The position numbers and the translations under genes are program-made. The notes beneath the pieces were generated by a model. It saw only the letters and a program-made list of their open reading frames with translations. It was not told the DNA's origin and made no database searches. Shown here piece after piece: positions 25,880 through 35,034 of a stretch of DNA of 64,000 nt. Location: positions 1,365,010 through 1,429,009 of the forward strand of contig CP051235.1 in the NCBI GenBank assembly GCA_017794705.1, in the 5' to 3' direction. This DNA comes from Devosia sp. (GTDB lineage Bacteria; Pseudomonadota; Alphaproteobacteria; Rhizobiales; Devosiaceae). How positions within the stretch are numbered: position 1 is the first letter of the stretch; every line of letters starts with the position of its first letter.

Positions 25880-27079
25880 ATGATCCACGATTTCTGCGTG
25901 ATCGGCGGCGGCATCGTCGGGCTGGCCACGGCAACTTCGCTGCTCCAAAGCCACCCCGGCGCCAGCCTGATCCTCATCGAAAAGGAGCCCGACCTGGGCC
26001 GGCACCAGACCGGACACAACAGCGGCGTCATCCATTCGGGCATCTATTACGCCCCGAACAGCCTCAAGGCACGCCTTTGCCGGGAAGGTTCTCGCAGGAC
26101 CAAGGAGTTCTGCGCCGAGCACGGCATCAGGTTCGAGAATCGCGGCAAGCTGATCGTGGCCACACGGCCCCAGGAGATCCCACGCCTCAATGCGCTTCGT
26201 GACCGTGCCGCCGAAAACGGCATCGACATCGAGGAACTGGGGGCAGAAGCTATTGCTGAACGCGAGCCCAATGTTACCGGGCTGGCCGCCCTTTTTGTGC
26301 CTGCGGCCGCCATCGTCGACTACCGCTGCATCCTTGAAACGCTCGCGGCGCAACTCACGCAGAATGGTGCAGAGATCCGTTTCAAGACCAGCCCGCGCGC
26401 TATCCGGGAAAGTGCCGGTCATGTTGAAGTGGATTGCATCGGTGAGACGATCCATGCCCGCAAGCTGGTCGCCTGCGCCGGCCTCCAGTCAGACCGGCTG
26501 GCCCGTATTGCGGGTCTGTCGATCAATCATAGGATAGTGCCGTTTCGGGGTGAATATTTTCGCCTTGCCCCGCAACTGAGCAACGTCGTCAGCGCCATGA
26601 TTTACCCTGTCCCCGAGCCGGGCCTGCCCTTCCTTGGCACCCATCTGACCCCGATGATCGACGGGTCGGTGACCGTCGGCCCCAACGCGGTACTCGGCCT
26701 CGCCCGTGAGGGCTATCCTAAGGGTTCGGTGTCCTTGAGGGACATCGCCGATTTCGCGTCCTTTCCCGGTTTCTGGATCAGCATCGCGCAAAACATCCGG
26801 CCGGGCCTCAACGAACTGGGCAACACACTGTTCAAAAGCCGCTATCTCGCCGAATGCCGGAAGTACTGCCCCTCACTGGAGCTTGGTGACCTGCGGCCGA
26901 TGGAGCCGGGCATTCGCGCCCAAGCAGTGATGGCCGACGGCACAATGCAGCATGACTTTTTGTTTCTGCAGACGGATCGCATGCTGCACGTATGCAATGC
27001 CCCGTCGCCCGCCGCGACATCGGCACTGCCCATAGGCGACATGATTGCTCAGCGCCTCGTTGCGGGAGCCGCTGCGTGA
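25880..27079 (+). CDS. lhgO: L-2-hydroxyglutarate oxidase
   Basis: A 399-residue FAD enzyme of the DAO superfamily that oxidises L-2-hydroxyglutarate to 2-oxoglutarate. The FAD motif GGGIVGLATA at the N-terminus and the diagnostic GHNSGVIHSGIYY and SLKARLCREG blocks point to LhgO; the LGTHLTPMIDGSVTVGPNAV region and the C-terminal NAPSPAATSALPIG also fit. Located in the cupin-LysR operon, it suggests that the pathway makes a 2-hydroxyacid or 2-oxoglutarate. A related hydroxyacid substrate cannot be excluded. Confidence 0.9.
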   Translation: MIHDFCVIGGGIVGLATATSLLQSHPGASLILIEKEPDLGRHQTGHNSGVIHSGIYYAPNSLKARLCREGSRRTKEFCAEHGIRFENRGKLIVATRPQEIPRLNALRDRAAENGIDIEELGAEAIAEREPNVTGLAALFVPAAAIVDYRCILETLAAQLTQNGAEIRFKTSPRAIRESAGHVEVDCIGETIHARKLVACAGLQSDRLARIAGLSINHRIVPFRGEYFRLAPQLSNVVSAMIYPVPEPGLPFLGTHLTPMIDGSVTVGPNAVLGLAREGYPKGSVSLRDIADFASFPGFWISIAQNIRPGLNELGNTLFKSRYLAECRKYCPSLELGDLRPMEPGIRAQAVMADGTMQHDFLFLQTDRMLHVCNAPSPAATSALPIGDMIAQRLVAGAAA

Positions 27080-28509
27080 CTGAGCGTACCGGACAGTTGA
27101 AGCCGGAGGCTCTGGTTCCGGTCGTTGCCATCCCGATTTTTCTGGCGATCGCCAACCAGACCATGATTTCGGTCGCGCTGCCCGACATAGGCGTCGAACT
27201 CGGCGAACTCGAACATCTGCCCTGGCTGGTCATCGGCTATATGCTTGCCCTGACCATTGCCGGTCCCGTTTACGGCGTGCTTGGCGACAGCTACGGGCGC
27301 AGCCGGATGCTGGTTACCGCCCTTTGGGTCTACATCGCAGGGGCCGTGATCTGTACCATTGCCCCATCCATCGAGGTGCTGGCCATCGGACGCCTGTTTC
27401 AGGGGCTGGGGGGTGGCGGACTGATGTCGCTCTCCCAAGCGCTGATCGGGCAGCTTGTGGCGCCCCGCGACCGGGGCCGCGCCCAAGGCTATGTCGCCTC
27501 GATTGGCGTGACCGCGTCAACCCTCGGGCCGGTCGTTGGCGGCCTGCTGGTCGCCGGGCTGGGCTGGCGGTCGCTTTTCGCCGTCACCATTCCCCTCGCG
27601 CTGATCGCCATGGTGATCATCCTCAGGCTCGACATGCGCCACGAGGAAGTCCGCCATCGTCCATTCGACCTGAAAGGCTTCATGCTGCTCAATGTGCTGG
27701 TCATATCCGCCACCGTCGCGCTTGAGCTGCTCAAGGTTCAGGGCCAGGCTATCTGGGCATTCTGTTGCGCAGTTCTGGGCGTGATCAGCCTGGTGCTTCT
27801 TGTCAGGTCTCAACGCAGCAGCAAGAACCCGTTTTTCCCGCCCGCCCTGTTTAACCTGCCCGCGGTAAGCCGGGCCTTCGTGCTCGTGGTCTGTCACGGC
27901 GCGGCGCTGGTGTCTCTGGTCACCATCATTCCGCTGTTCCAGAGCATCCTGCGGGGTGACAGCACGGTTGAGGTGGCGCTGATGCTGCTTGCCGTTACGG
28001 TGGCCTTCGGAATCAGCGGCATCATCACTGGCAACCTGATCACCTGGACCGGACGAACCACCTTGTTCCCCACGATCAGCCTTCCCTTGGCAGCAGCAGG
28101 CATCATCGCGCTCGGTTTCTTCGGGGCCGGGATGGACCGGCCCCTGCTGATTGCAGTCTACGTTGCGATTGGCCTCAGCATCGGCTCGGTCATGGCCACG
28201 GTCCACACCACCGTGCAGCACGAAACGCCCGATGCCTTGCGCGGTCGGGCCGCCGGTTCGGTCACATTTTTCCGTTCTGTCGGCGCCGTGATCGGCACTG
28301 CACTGGCATCGCTTGTATTGTTCTCGCTGGCCCCGATCTCGGGCGCCGGGGGCGGCAATTCCGTGTTTGCATCAGGCGGCGGTCAGATCGACCCGGCGGA
28401 CCTCGCCGGATGGATTGACGCATTCCGCTGGACTTTTCTGACCATTGCCGGTTTCGTGCTTTTGGGCTGGAGCATGGCGGCGACTACCAGGGCCCGCCGC
28501 ATTACTTGA
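27076..28509 (+). CDS. MFS transporter, DHA2 (14-helix) family
   Basis: A 477-residue major-facilitator protein. It shows motif A in GVLGDSYGRSRM and motif C in GVTASTLGPVVGGLLV, as in proton-driven efflux pumps. The start is GTG 27076, overlapping the lhgO stop (GTGA). Likely role is export of the substrate or a toxic intermediate. Its last 8 bases overlap the convergent carboxymuconolactone decarboxylase-like gene. Confidence 0.9.
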   Translation: MTERTGQLKPEALVPVVAIPIFLAIANQTMISVALPDIGVELGELEHLPWLVIGYMLALTIAGPVYGVLGDSYGRSRMLVTALWVYIAGAVICTIAPSIEVLAIGRLFQGLGGGGLMSLSQALIGQLVAPRDRGRAQGYVASIGVTASTLGPVVGGLLVAGLGWRSLFAVTIPLALIAMVIILRLDMRHEEVRHRPFDLKGFMLLNVLVISATVALELLKVQGQAIWAFCCAVLGVISLVLLVRSQRSSKNPFFPPALFNLPAVSRAFVLVVCHGAALVSLVTIIPLFQSILRGDSTVEVALMLLAVTVAFGISGIITGNLITWTGRTTLFPTISLPLAAAGIIALGFFGAGMDRPLLIAVYVAIGLSIGSVMATVHTTVQHETPDALRGRAAGSVTFFRSVGAVIGTALASLVLFSLAPISGAGGGNSVFASGGGQIDPADLAGWIDAFRWTFLTIAGFVLLGWSMAATTRARRIT

Positions 28510-29047
28510 GCATCGGCGCCTCGCCTTCCGGCAGGTCCACCTTGAACGCATTGAGCGCCAGCGCCACCATGCAGAAGTTACCGATGAAGGCGGTGAACTC
28601 GACCACCCGCGGCTCGTCCAAAAGCGCCACCAGTGCTTCCCAGCTTGCGTCGGAAACCTGGTGGTTCTCCAGCAATTCCTTCGTGTAGGTGTAGACTGTT
28701 TTTTCTTCGGGCGTGTCGAACGCCGGCTCCCGGTTCCCGGCAATCGCATCGATCACGTGTTGCGCAACGCCATGTTTCAGCGCGAAACGCACATGTGCCT
28801 GCCACATATATTGCGAGGTGAAATGCCGCGCGATCTGCAGCACCGCGATTTCCTTGAGCTGCATGGAAATGTCGCTGTCAAAGCGGACATATTTGCCCAG
28901 CGCCTCCACCCGGTCGCAAAGATGCGGCGAGTAGAGCCAGGCATTGAACGGTCCGCGAACGGCGCCGCGCTGCGCGGCAATCCGGTCATAAAGTTCCTTC
29001 TGGTAGCCGGACAGCTGGCTGGGATCGAGATTTGGTAGACGGCCCAT
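28502..29047 (-). CDS. Carboxymuconolactone decarboxylase-like (AhpD-fold) protein
   Basis: A 181-residue all-helical protein of the CMD/AhpD family. The LKEIAVLQIARHFTSQYMWQ helix is characteristic. It lacks the CxxC pair of peroxidase-type AhpD, which favours a decarboxylase or dehydratase-like role, as in protocatechuate or related aromatic pathways. ATG 29047 was chosen over further upstream codons because its N-terminus (MGRLPNLDPSQLS) is typical. Divergent from the amidohydrolase gene. Confidence 0.85.
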   Translation of the reverse strand: MGRLPNLDPSQLSGYQKELYDRIAAQRGAVRGPFNAWLYSPHLCDRVEALGKYVRFDSDISMQLKEIAVLQIARHFTSQYMWQAHVRFALKHGVAQHVIDAIAGNREPAFDTPEEKTVYTYTKELLENHQVSDASWEALVALLDEPRVVEFTAFIGNFCMVALALNAFKVDLPEGEAPMLK

Positions 29048-29123
29048 GGTTTTCGGTTCCTGTTGATTAAGGTCCCGATTTAGGCAGCCGCCCGCCTTTG
29101 TGCATAGAAGCCAGACCGCAACA

Positions 29124-29146
29124 TTACTGTCACGCCTGCGCGACAG
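29124..29146. promoter_or_regulatory. Candidate operator between the CMD-like and amidohydrolase genes
   Basis: Contains the 15-mer that matches 14 of 15 bases of the site upstream of the dioxygenase/ALDH pair, here with CTGTCAC in place of TTGTCAC. Arms CTGTC (29127-29131) and GACAG (29142-29146) form an inverted repeat. An exact TTGTCAC occurs at 29200-29206 in the same divergent region. Shared control of the two promoters is inferred. Confidence 0.4.
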
Positions 29147-29297
29147 GTGCTGCGCCAACCAGATGATTCCCTTTCGGACCGCGCTTTCAGCGTCCGCAAT
29201 TGTCACGGGAAACTTACGTCAAGCGTTCCGAATAAGCGCTCGATTCCAGACCCTTGATCGCACACAAAAAGGTCAACGAAGGAAACGGGAGCCCCCA

Positions 29298-30155
29298 ATG
29301 CTTATCGCTGACAGTCAAATTCACATCTGGAAAGAAGAGACGCCGGACCGTCCCTGGGTACCGGGCGCCCGGGAGCGCATGGTCCTCAACGGCCACCGTC
29401 TGGAGCCGTTCACCTACGAGGAGTGTCTCGGGGAAATGGATCAGGCCGGCGTTGATCGCGTCGTCATCGTGCCGCCTTCATGGGAGGGCGACCGCATCGA
29501 TTATGGCTGTGAAGCTGCTGAAAAGTATCCGGATCGCTTCTGCGTCATGGCCCGGGTCACCCAGAACGACAAGGACGAAGGCACTGCCCAGATGAAGGAC
29601 TACAAGTCCATTGACGGCATCAAGGGTATTCGCCTCACCTTCCACCGCCCGATCGACCGCAACTGGATGATCGACGGCACCTGCGACTGGATCTGGCCAC
29701 TGGCTGAAGAACTGGAAATCCCGATCATGGTGCACGCCCCGATCTGGAAGACCGAACTGGGTCAGATCGCAAAGCGCCATCCCGGCCTCAAGATCATCAT
29801 TGACCACATGGGTATTCTTGCCCGTTCGGTAGACGACGCTATCGGATACTGGGTGGATGAGACCGCAGACCTGCACGAAAACCCGAACATTTTCGTCAAG
29901 GTTTCCGCCGTTCCCGGCTACTCCACCCATCCCTACCCCTATGACAACATCACCAAATACGTGAAGGGCTGTGTCGACAAGATGGGCGCCAACCGCTGCT
30001 TCTGGGGCACGGACGTGACCCGCCTGATGGAAGCCAAGGGCATCACCTACAAGCAGACGGTGGAACATTTCACCAAGCACATGGGCTTTACCGACGCCGA
30101 ACTCGAGCAAATAATGGGCAAGGGCCTTTGCGACACCATCGGGTGGAAATACTGA
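29298..30155 (+). CDS. Amidohydrolase-2 family protein (metal-dependent TIM barrel)
   Basis: A 285-residue amidohydrolase-2 family enzyme, a group that includes ACMSD-type decarboxylases and lactone hydrolases such as 2-pyrone-4,6-dicarboxylate hydrolase. Near the N-terminus the usual HxH is replaced by QIHIW (a single His), while later metal or active-site positions are seen in IMVHAPIW, IIIDHMG and FWGTDVTR. Missing the first His of HxH is known in 2-pyrone-dicarboxylate hydrolase-like members. GGGAG precedes ATG 29298, and a strong terminator follows. Confidence 0.85.
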   Translation: MLIADSQIHIWKEETPDRPWVPGARERMVLNGHRLEPFTYEECLGEMDQAGVDRVVIVPPSWEGDRIDYGCEAAEKYPDRFCVMARVTQNDKDEGTAQMKDYKSIDGIKGIRLTFHRPIDRNWMIDGTCDWIWPLAEELEIPIMVHAPIWKTELGQIAKRHPGLKIIIDHMGILARSVDDAIGYWVDETADLHENPNIFVKVSAVPGYSTHPYPYDNITKYVKGCVDKMGANRCFWGTDVTRLMEAKGITYKQTVEHFTKHMGFTDAELEQIMGKGLCDTIGWKY

Positions 30156-30170
30156 TCTCTCCTCCGACTG

Positions 30171-30196
30171 GGCGGGCCCGAGTGGCCCGCCTTTTT
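30171..30196 (+). terminator. Rho-independent terminator after the amidohydrolase gene
   Basis: An 8-bp GC stem, GGCGGGCC and GGCCCGCC, with a five-base loop followed by TTTTTCTTG. It begins 15 bases after the amidohydrolase stop and so separates that transcript from the downstream ThDP-enzyme gene. Confidence 0.85.
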
Positions 30197-30224
30197 CTTG
30201 TAACCCCCAACAGAATTGCATGTG

Positions 30225-31907
30225 ATGACACGATATCAGGACGGCGGCGAAGCGCTTCTGGAAACCTTCCGTTCCCTCGGGATCGAGCACATCTTCTGCT
30301 CTTCCGGTTCCGAATGGGCGCCCGTGTGGGAGGCGGTTACCCGCCAGAAGATCGAGAACCGGCCGGGTCCCGAATATCACGACTACATGCACGAAACCCT
30401 CGCCGTCGGCATGGCCATTGGCTTCACCCTGGTCACCGGTCGCATGCAGGCAGTGCTCCTGCACGCCACCCCGGGTCTGCTGCAGGGTGCCTGCGGCATA
30501 CACGGCGCACTTCTGACCGAAGTACCGATGCTGGTCTTTTCCTCGGAAGCCAATTCTTACGGCGACCGCCCAACGGTGGACCCCGGCTCGCAGTGGTACC
30601 GTAACCTTTCAATCGTGGGGGGGCCGCACGCCGTCATCCAGAACGTTGTCAAATGGTCCTGCCAGATTCCGGGCATCGAAACTCTATACGAATTCACCAA
30701 ACGCGCTGGTGAAATCGCCCAGCGCACCCCGCAGGGACCAGTCTATCTGAACGCCCCTGTCGAGGTGCTGCTTGAGGACTGGAGCCAGCCGGCGATGCTG
30801 AAGAACACAGTTCCGCCTGGCAGACGCGTCGCTCCCGCAGAAGATATTGACGCTCTCGTTGAAGCCGTCTCCCTGGCCCAATCCCCGATCATCATCACCG
30901 AAAGCATCGGCCGCTCGCCGGGCGGGCTCGGCGCCCTGGTTGCGTTTGCCGAAGCCTATTCCATTCCCGTTTACGAAAGTCAGGCCACGGTCTCCTGCAA
31001 CTTCCCCCGCTCGCACTCCCTGTATCAGGGCGGCAATGTCGACGCGGCCCGCGACCGAGCTGATTTGATCGTATTGGTTGACTGCCGCTCACCCTGGTAC
31101 CCGCCGTCCAAAATATTCCCGAACGCACAGGTCATCGTCGTCGATGAAGTCCCCCAGCGCCCGCACATGGTCTATCAGGTGCTGCAGGCCGACCGGTACA
31201 TTGAAGGAGACGTCCCGACCACGTTGAACGCGGCCGCCAAAGCCGCAAATGGCAACTTCGGGGAGCGCAAATCCTCCGCTGAGGCTGCCCACGCGCGTCT
31301 CATGGAGCGTTGGCAGAAAGCCGAGATCGAAGCGGCGGAGAGCGAAGCGCTCACAGCAGTCGACACCGCCGTCGCCCTACGCGAGGCGCTGCCCGAAAAC
31401 GCACTCATCTTCGACGAAACGATCACTCACGGCCGCATCGTCAGGGACCATGTCCGGCCCGAGGCCGAAGGGTCATATTCCTACGTGCAGGGCGGCCTCG
31501 GTCAGGGTATCGGCGTTGCGCTGGGCGGCAAACTCGCCGCCCCCGACAAGTTCGTCATGCTGACCGTCGGCGACGGCTCATTCCTTTACAATCCCATTGT
31601 CCAGGCGTTGACGGCCTCGCGCGAACAAGGCCTTCCAATCCTCATCGTGGTGTTCAACAATCGCCAATACCTGTCGATGAAATACAATCACCTGCGCTTT
31701 TATCCCGATGGTCAGTCGGTCGAGAACGAGATGTTCCACGGCGTTGACCTCACCACCCAGCCCCCGCTGGAGCAACTGGCCACGCCCTGCGGAGCGAAGG
31801 GCATCGTTGTTAAAGAAAAGGCGGATTTGCGCCGTGCAATTGCCGACGCCATCCGCACCGTTGAAAGCGGCCAGACCTGCATTCTTAACGTGCACGTCGA
31901 CAGATGA
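30225..31907 (+). CDS. Thiamine-diphosphate-dependent enzyme (acetolactate synthase/benzoylformate decarboxylase superfamily)
   Basis: A 560-residue ThDP enzyme with the three domains of the superfamily. The cofactor-activating Glu is Glu57 (YMHETLAVGMA), and the Mg/ThDP motif begins VGDGSFLYN near residue 445 and ends VVFNN. These enzymes decarboxylate 2-ketoacids or join carbon units. The start is ATG 30225 (GTG 30222 is also possible); no good ribosome site is seen. A terminator separates it from the amidohydrolase, so it probably has its own promoter in the short gap. Specificity cannot be told. Confidence 0.9.
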   Translation: MTRYQDGGEALLETFRSLGIEHIFCSSGSEWAPVWEAVTRQKIENRPGPEYHDYMHETLAVGMAIGFTLVTGRMQAVLLHATPGLLQGACGIHGALLTEVPMLVFSSEANSYGDRPTVDPGSQWYRNLSIVGGPHAVIQNVVKWSCQIPGIETLYEFTKRAGEIAQRTPQGPVYLNAPVEVLLEDWSQPAMLKNTVPPGRRVAPAEDIDALVEAVSLAQSPIIITESIGRSPGGLGALVAFAEAYSIPVYESQATVSCNFPRSHSLYQGGNVDAARDRADLIVLVDCRSPWYPPSKIFPNAQVIVVDEVPQRPHMVYQVLQADRYIEGDVPTTLNAAAKAANGNFGERKSSAEAAHARLMERWQKAEIEAAESEALTAVDTAVALREALPENALIFDETITHGRIVRDHVRPEAEGSYSYVQGGLGQGIGVALGGKLAAPDKFVMLTVGDGSFLYNPIVQALTASREQGLPILIVVFNNRQYLSMKYNHLRFYPDGQSVENEMFHGVDLTTQPPLEQLATPCGAKGIVVKEKADLRRAIADAIRTVESGQTCILNVHVDR

Positions 31908-31981
31908 CCTGCGCCGGGCAGTGCGATCCCTTCACTTCTGTCATGCACTGATCCTCGGCCCGCAGCGCCCGGACCCGATTC

Positions 31982-32842
31982 TCACGCGGACCGCTCGTCC
32001 TCCACCGCGTTCGCCAGTCGGCCGATTCCACTTATCTCGACCTCGACCAGATCACCCGCCTTTAGCCAGACCTGCGGATCGCGCCGCGCCCCGATGCCCT
32101 TGGGCGTTCCCGTTGCAATGACGTCGCCGGGCAGTAGCGCCGTCATCTGCGACACATAGGCGATCAGATCGGCGATAGTGTGAATCATCAGCGCCGTGTC
32201 GACCTTCTGCATTTCGATACCATTCACCCGGGTCAACAGAATCAGGTCCTGCCAGTTCTCAACCAGCGATGCCGGTACGATCCCGGGTCCGAAGGCACCT
32301 GTGCTCTGGAAATTCTTGCCCATTGTGGTGGTGTTTTTCTGCCAGTCCCGCACTGACCCGTCCATGAAACACGAGTAGCCCGCAACATGCGCCATTGCCA
32401 TTTCTGTCGGGATGTGACGGCCACCCTGACCGATGATGACGGCCAGTTCGCCTTCAAAATCGAACTGTTCGGAAACCGAGGGCCGGATCAATGGCTGCCC
32501 GTGCCCCACCAGAGACGACGCGGCCCTCAGGAAAATTCGCGGCAGCTCCGGCGCCTCCGAACCCGTCTCGCTGGCATGGTCAGCGTAGTTCAGTCCGGTG
32601 CAGAATATGTGGGCCGGTTCACCAATCGGAGGCGCCAGTCGCACAGCACCCGAAATCGCATGGGGAGTCGCGCCTGCTGCCTCGCCAACAGCCTGATCCG
32701 CAAGGCCCGCCTCGATCACCTGTTTGACCGATGAATACCGGCCCTTGAGCAGTTTTTCTCCGGGCACCCACCCGTCAGGCATCAACACTCCCCAGGCTCT
32801 GTCAGGCCCTGCGATCGTGACGAGCATGGGAAGAAATGGCAT
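31982..32842 (-). CDS. Fumarylacetoacetate hydrolase family protein
   Basis: A 286-residue FAH-family enzyme. Motifs include CTGLNYADHA, the metal-ligand block FDFEGELAVIIG and the C-terminal GDVIATGTPKGIGARRDP. Members hydrolyse or decarboxylate beta-diketo or oxo-acid ring-fission products, or hydrate 2-oxo-pent-4-enoate. It fits the lower part of a ring-cleavage pathway. The gene points away from the ThDP gene (convergent) and follows the GMC gene on the same strand after 137 bases. Confidence 0.9.
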   Translation of the reverse strand: MPFLPMLVTIAGPDRAWGVLMPDGWVPGEKLLKGRYSSVKQVIEAGLADQAVGEAAGATPHAISGAVRLAPPIGEPAHIFCTGLNYADHASETGSEAPELPRIFLRAASSLVGHGQPLIRPSVSEQFDFEGELAVIIGQGGRHIPTEMAMAHVAGYSCFMDGSVRDWQKNTTTMGKNFQSTGAFGPGIVPASLVENWQDLILLTRVNGIEMQKVDTALMIHTIADLIAYVSQMTALLPGDVIATGTPKGIGARRDPQVWLKAGDLVEVEISGIGRLANAVEDERSA

Positions 32843-32979
32843 TGGTGGTCCCCTGTTCAGCGCCGGCCGCCGCGCGCCAACGGGTGCGCCGTCCGGCTGG
32901 CCATCGCCTGAACCATAGCGCGCGCCGCCGGATTCATTGTCAATTTCGTCTCAACGCAGAGATGCAGCCAGCGCCCGTG

Positions 32980-34566
32980 TCATCCACCCTTGCGGATCAT
33001 TTCAGCCCCCTTCATCGCGATCATCATCGTGGCGGCGTTCGTGTTGGCCGACACAATCTGCGGCATCACCGATGCATCGATTACCCGCAGTCCGTCGATC
33101 CCGTGCACCCGCAATTGCGGATCGACCACCGCCTGATCGTCCGTGCCCATCCGGCATGACCCGCAGCAATGATAGATCGTGCTGGCCGTCCGCCGAATGT
33201 AGTCGATCATTTCGCCTCGCGACGCCACGCCTGCCCCCGGCAGGTATTCGGCATCGACATTCCTCGAGAATGGCGAGTTGGACTGGATTTCGCGTAGCAA
33301 TTCCAACCCCTCCACCAGAGTGTCGAGGTCGGCTTGTGTCCCCAGGTAGCCGGGCCGGATAGTCGGCTTGTCGTCCACATTTTCGGAATGGATCAGAATC
33401 TCGCCCCGGGATTGTGGCCGGCACTGCCAGACCCCTGCGGTAAATCCTGAGAATCCATGAAGTGGCTCCCCGGCCCGCTCGATCGAAAGCGGCATCGCAT
33501 AAAGTTGCAGGTCCGGCCGACTGCCCTCCGCCCGTGAGGAACTGGCAGCACCACCTACCTGGATTGCCCCGACTGTCAGCGGGCCCGTGCCCTTCGTCAG
33601 CCAGTCCCAACCCATGCGCGCAAGGCTAACCGGGTTGCGCACCTTGGCGTTCAGCGACGTCTGGCGTTTCAACTTGCTGATCAATCGCACCTGCAAATGG
33701 TCCTGCAGGTTCCGACCCACTCCCGGCATTTCCTGCACCAGCGCAACCCCTGCCGCTTTGAGCACCTGAGCCGGCCCAAGCCCCGACACTTGCAGCAACT
33801 GCGGCGTCTCGATCGCGCCGGCGCACAGAATGACCTCACGGGCGGCAATGACCTCGCGCGACTGACCCCGTACCGAAAAGTGCACTCCAGTAGCGCGCCG
33901 ACCCTCAAGAACAATCTTGCGGACCCTGGCACCCGTCAAAACGGTGAGGTTCTTCCGGTGCCTCGCCGGATGCAGAAAGGCCCGGGCCGAACTTGACCGC
34001 CAGCGTGCCCCGACGTTCAGTTGATAGGCGCCAACACCGGCACCTGCCACCTCGGTCATATTCGACTGCCTTGGAAGTCCGATCGCTTCCGCGGAATTCA
34101 GCCAGTCATCAACCGCACTGTTCCGAAAACGCAGGTCCGAGACCGCAATACCCCTCTCGGGATCCTCCAGCGCCCCAAAGTGTGTCTGAAGCGAACCATG
34201 GTTCCACCCGGTGGCGCCCAGTCTTTCCCAGTCGTCGTAGTCCTGTGGCTGACCTCGCACATAAACCAGTCCGTTGACCGACCCTGAGCCTCCGACAGTG
34301 CGACCCCGCGGCCAACTCAGCACCCGCTCGTCCGTCGCGACGTCAGGTTGCAACGGAAACTGAACCATCACCTCAGAGTTTGAGAACAGCCGGTAATAAC
34401 CCACCGGCAACCGCATCCAGAAGTTGCTGTCCCAGCCGCCGGCCTCGAGCAACAACACTTGGCAATCCTGATTCTCTGACAAGAGGCTGGCAACGATGCA
34501 CCCCGCTGAGCCCGCACCGACTATGACGTAGTCAAAGCCGAGCTTCGGGCCACTCCCAATCACCAT
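32980..34566 (-). CDS. GMC-family FAD oxidoreductase (choline/alcohol dehydrogenase type)
   Basis: A 528-residue flavoprotein of the glucose-methanol-choline family that oxidises an alcohol to an aldehyde. The FAD fold opens with YVIVGAGSAGCIVASLLSE, and the GMC signatures PRGRTVGGSGSVNG and GAIETPQLLQVSG follow. The C-terminal domain carries the catalytic His in YHCCGSCRMG and the terminal SANTNAATMMIA motif. ATG 34566 was taken as start. It could supply the aldehyde for one of the cluster's dehydrogenases. Last coding gene before the tRNA junction. Confidence 0.92.
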   Translation of the reverse strand: MVIGSGPKLGFDYVIVGAGSAGCIVASLLSENQDCQVLLLEAGGWDSNFWMRLPVGYYRLFSNSEVMVQFPLQPDVATDERVLSWPRGRTVGGSGSVNGLVYVRGQPQDYDDWERLGATGWNHGSLQTHFGALEDPERGIAVSDLRFRNSAVDDWLNSAEAIGLPRQSNMTEVAGAGVGAYQLNVGARWRSSSARAFLHPARHRKNLTVLTGARVRKIVLEGRRATGVHFSVRGQSREVIAAREVILCAGAIETPQLLQVSGLGPAQVLKAAGVALVQEMPGVGRNLQDHLQVRLISKLKRQTSLNAKVRNPVSLARMGWDWLTKGTGPLTVGAIQVGGAASSSRAEGSRPDLQLYAMPLSIERAGEPLHGFSGFTAGVWQCRPQSRGEILIHSENVDDKPTIRPGYLGTQADLDTLVEGLELLREIQSNSPFSRNVDAEYLPGAGVASRGEMIDYIRRTASTIYHCCGSCRMGTDDQAVVDPQLRVHGIDGLRVIDASVMPQIVSANTNAATMMIAMKGAEMIRKGG

Positions 34567-34569
34567 CAA

Positions 34570-35034
34570 CTGTTCGCTTTCGGCGTTTTCACATCAATCG
34601 GAATTTACATGCAATTCAACAGATACGCTTTCAGATACACAATCCGAGATTTGTTCCCGAATGTATGCGCCTCAGCCTTTTCTGCCCTCCCCGCCAAAGC
34701 CAAACTGCATTTGATACTTCAGTCGATGTACAGGTCTGAGATCGCTGAGATACGACCCAACAAGGGATATTTCGTTTGCCGGAATATGATCGGGATGTGA
34801 CGCTGTATTCCCCAGTTCAGGCAGCAGCAATTTACGTCGTGAACGTCCTCACCGTTACATTTCGCGACGTCCTCACTTGGTTTGGGGAGCACTAGCGCTA
34901 CATGGCCCGGACAATCACTCCGTCCAACGAAGCCATCAACGGGCCTGAGAAGGCACCAAGTACGCGTTTTGCAGACCAGCCGCAAACCAAGTCTGTCCTG
35001 CTTGTCGATGCGAAAGCCAAGTCATTGAAATGAA
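34570..35034. other. AT-richer junction region with short repeats next to tRNA-Arg
   Basis: A 465-base non-coding stretch between the GMC gene and the tRNA 3' end, visibly poorer in GC than its surroundings. It holds a direct repeat ACGTCCTCAC (34843-34852 and 34867-34876) and an inverted pair ACTTGGTTTGGGG (34875-34887) and CCGCAAACCAAGT (34980-34992), complementary at 12 of 13 positions. Short open frames here (under 90 codons) match nothing I recognise. The repeats look like debris of a mobile element, for example IS ends, at the insertion edge. Confidence 0.45.

Noticed and set aside
34719..34985. Possible integrase fragment in the junction beside tRNA-Arg
   Set aside because: The 88-codon minus-strand frame shows no tyrosine-recombinase or transposase motif; no integrase was found anywhere in the block.
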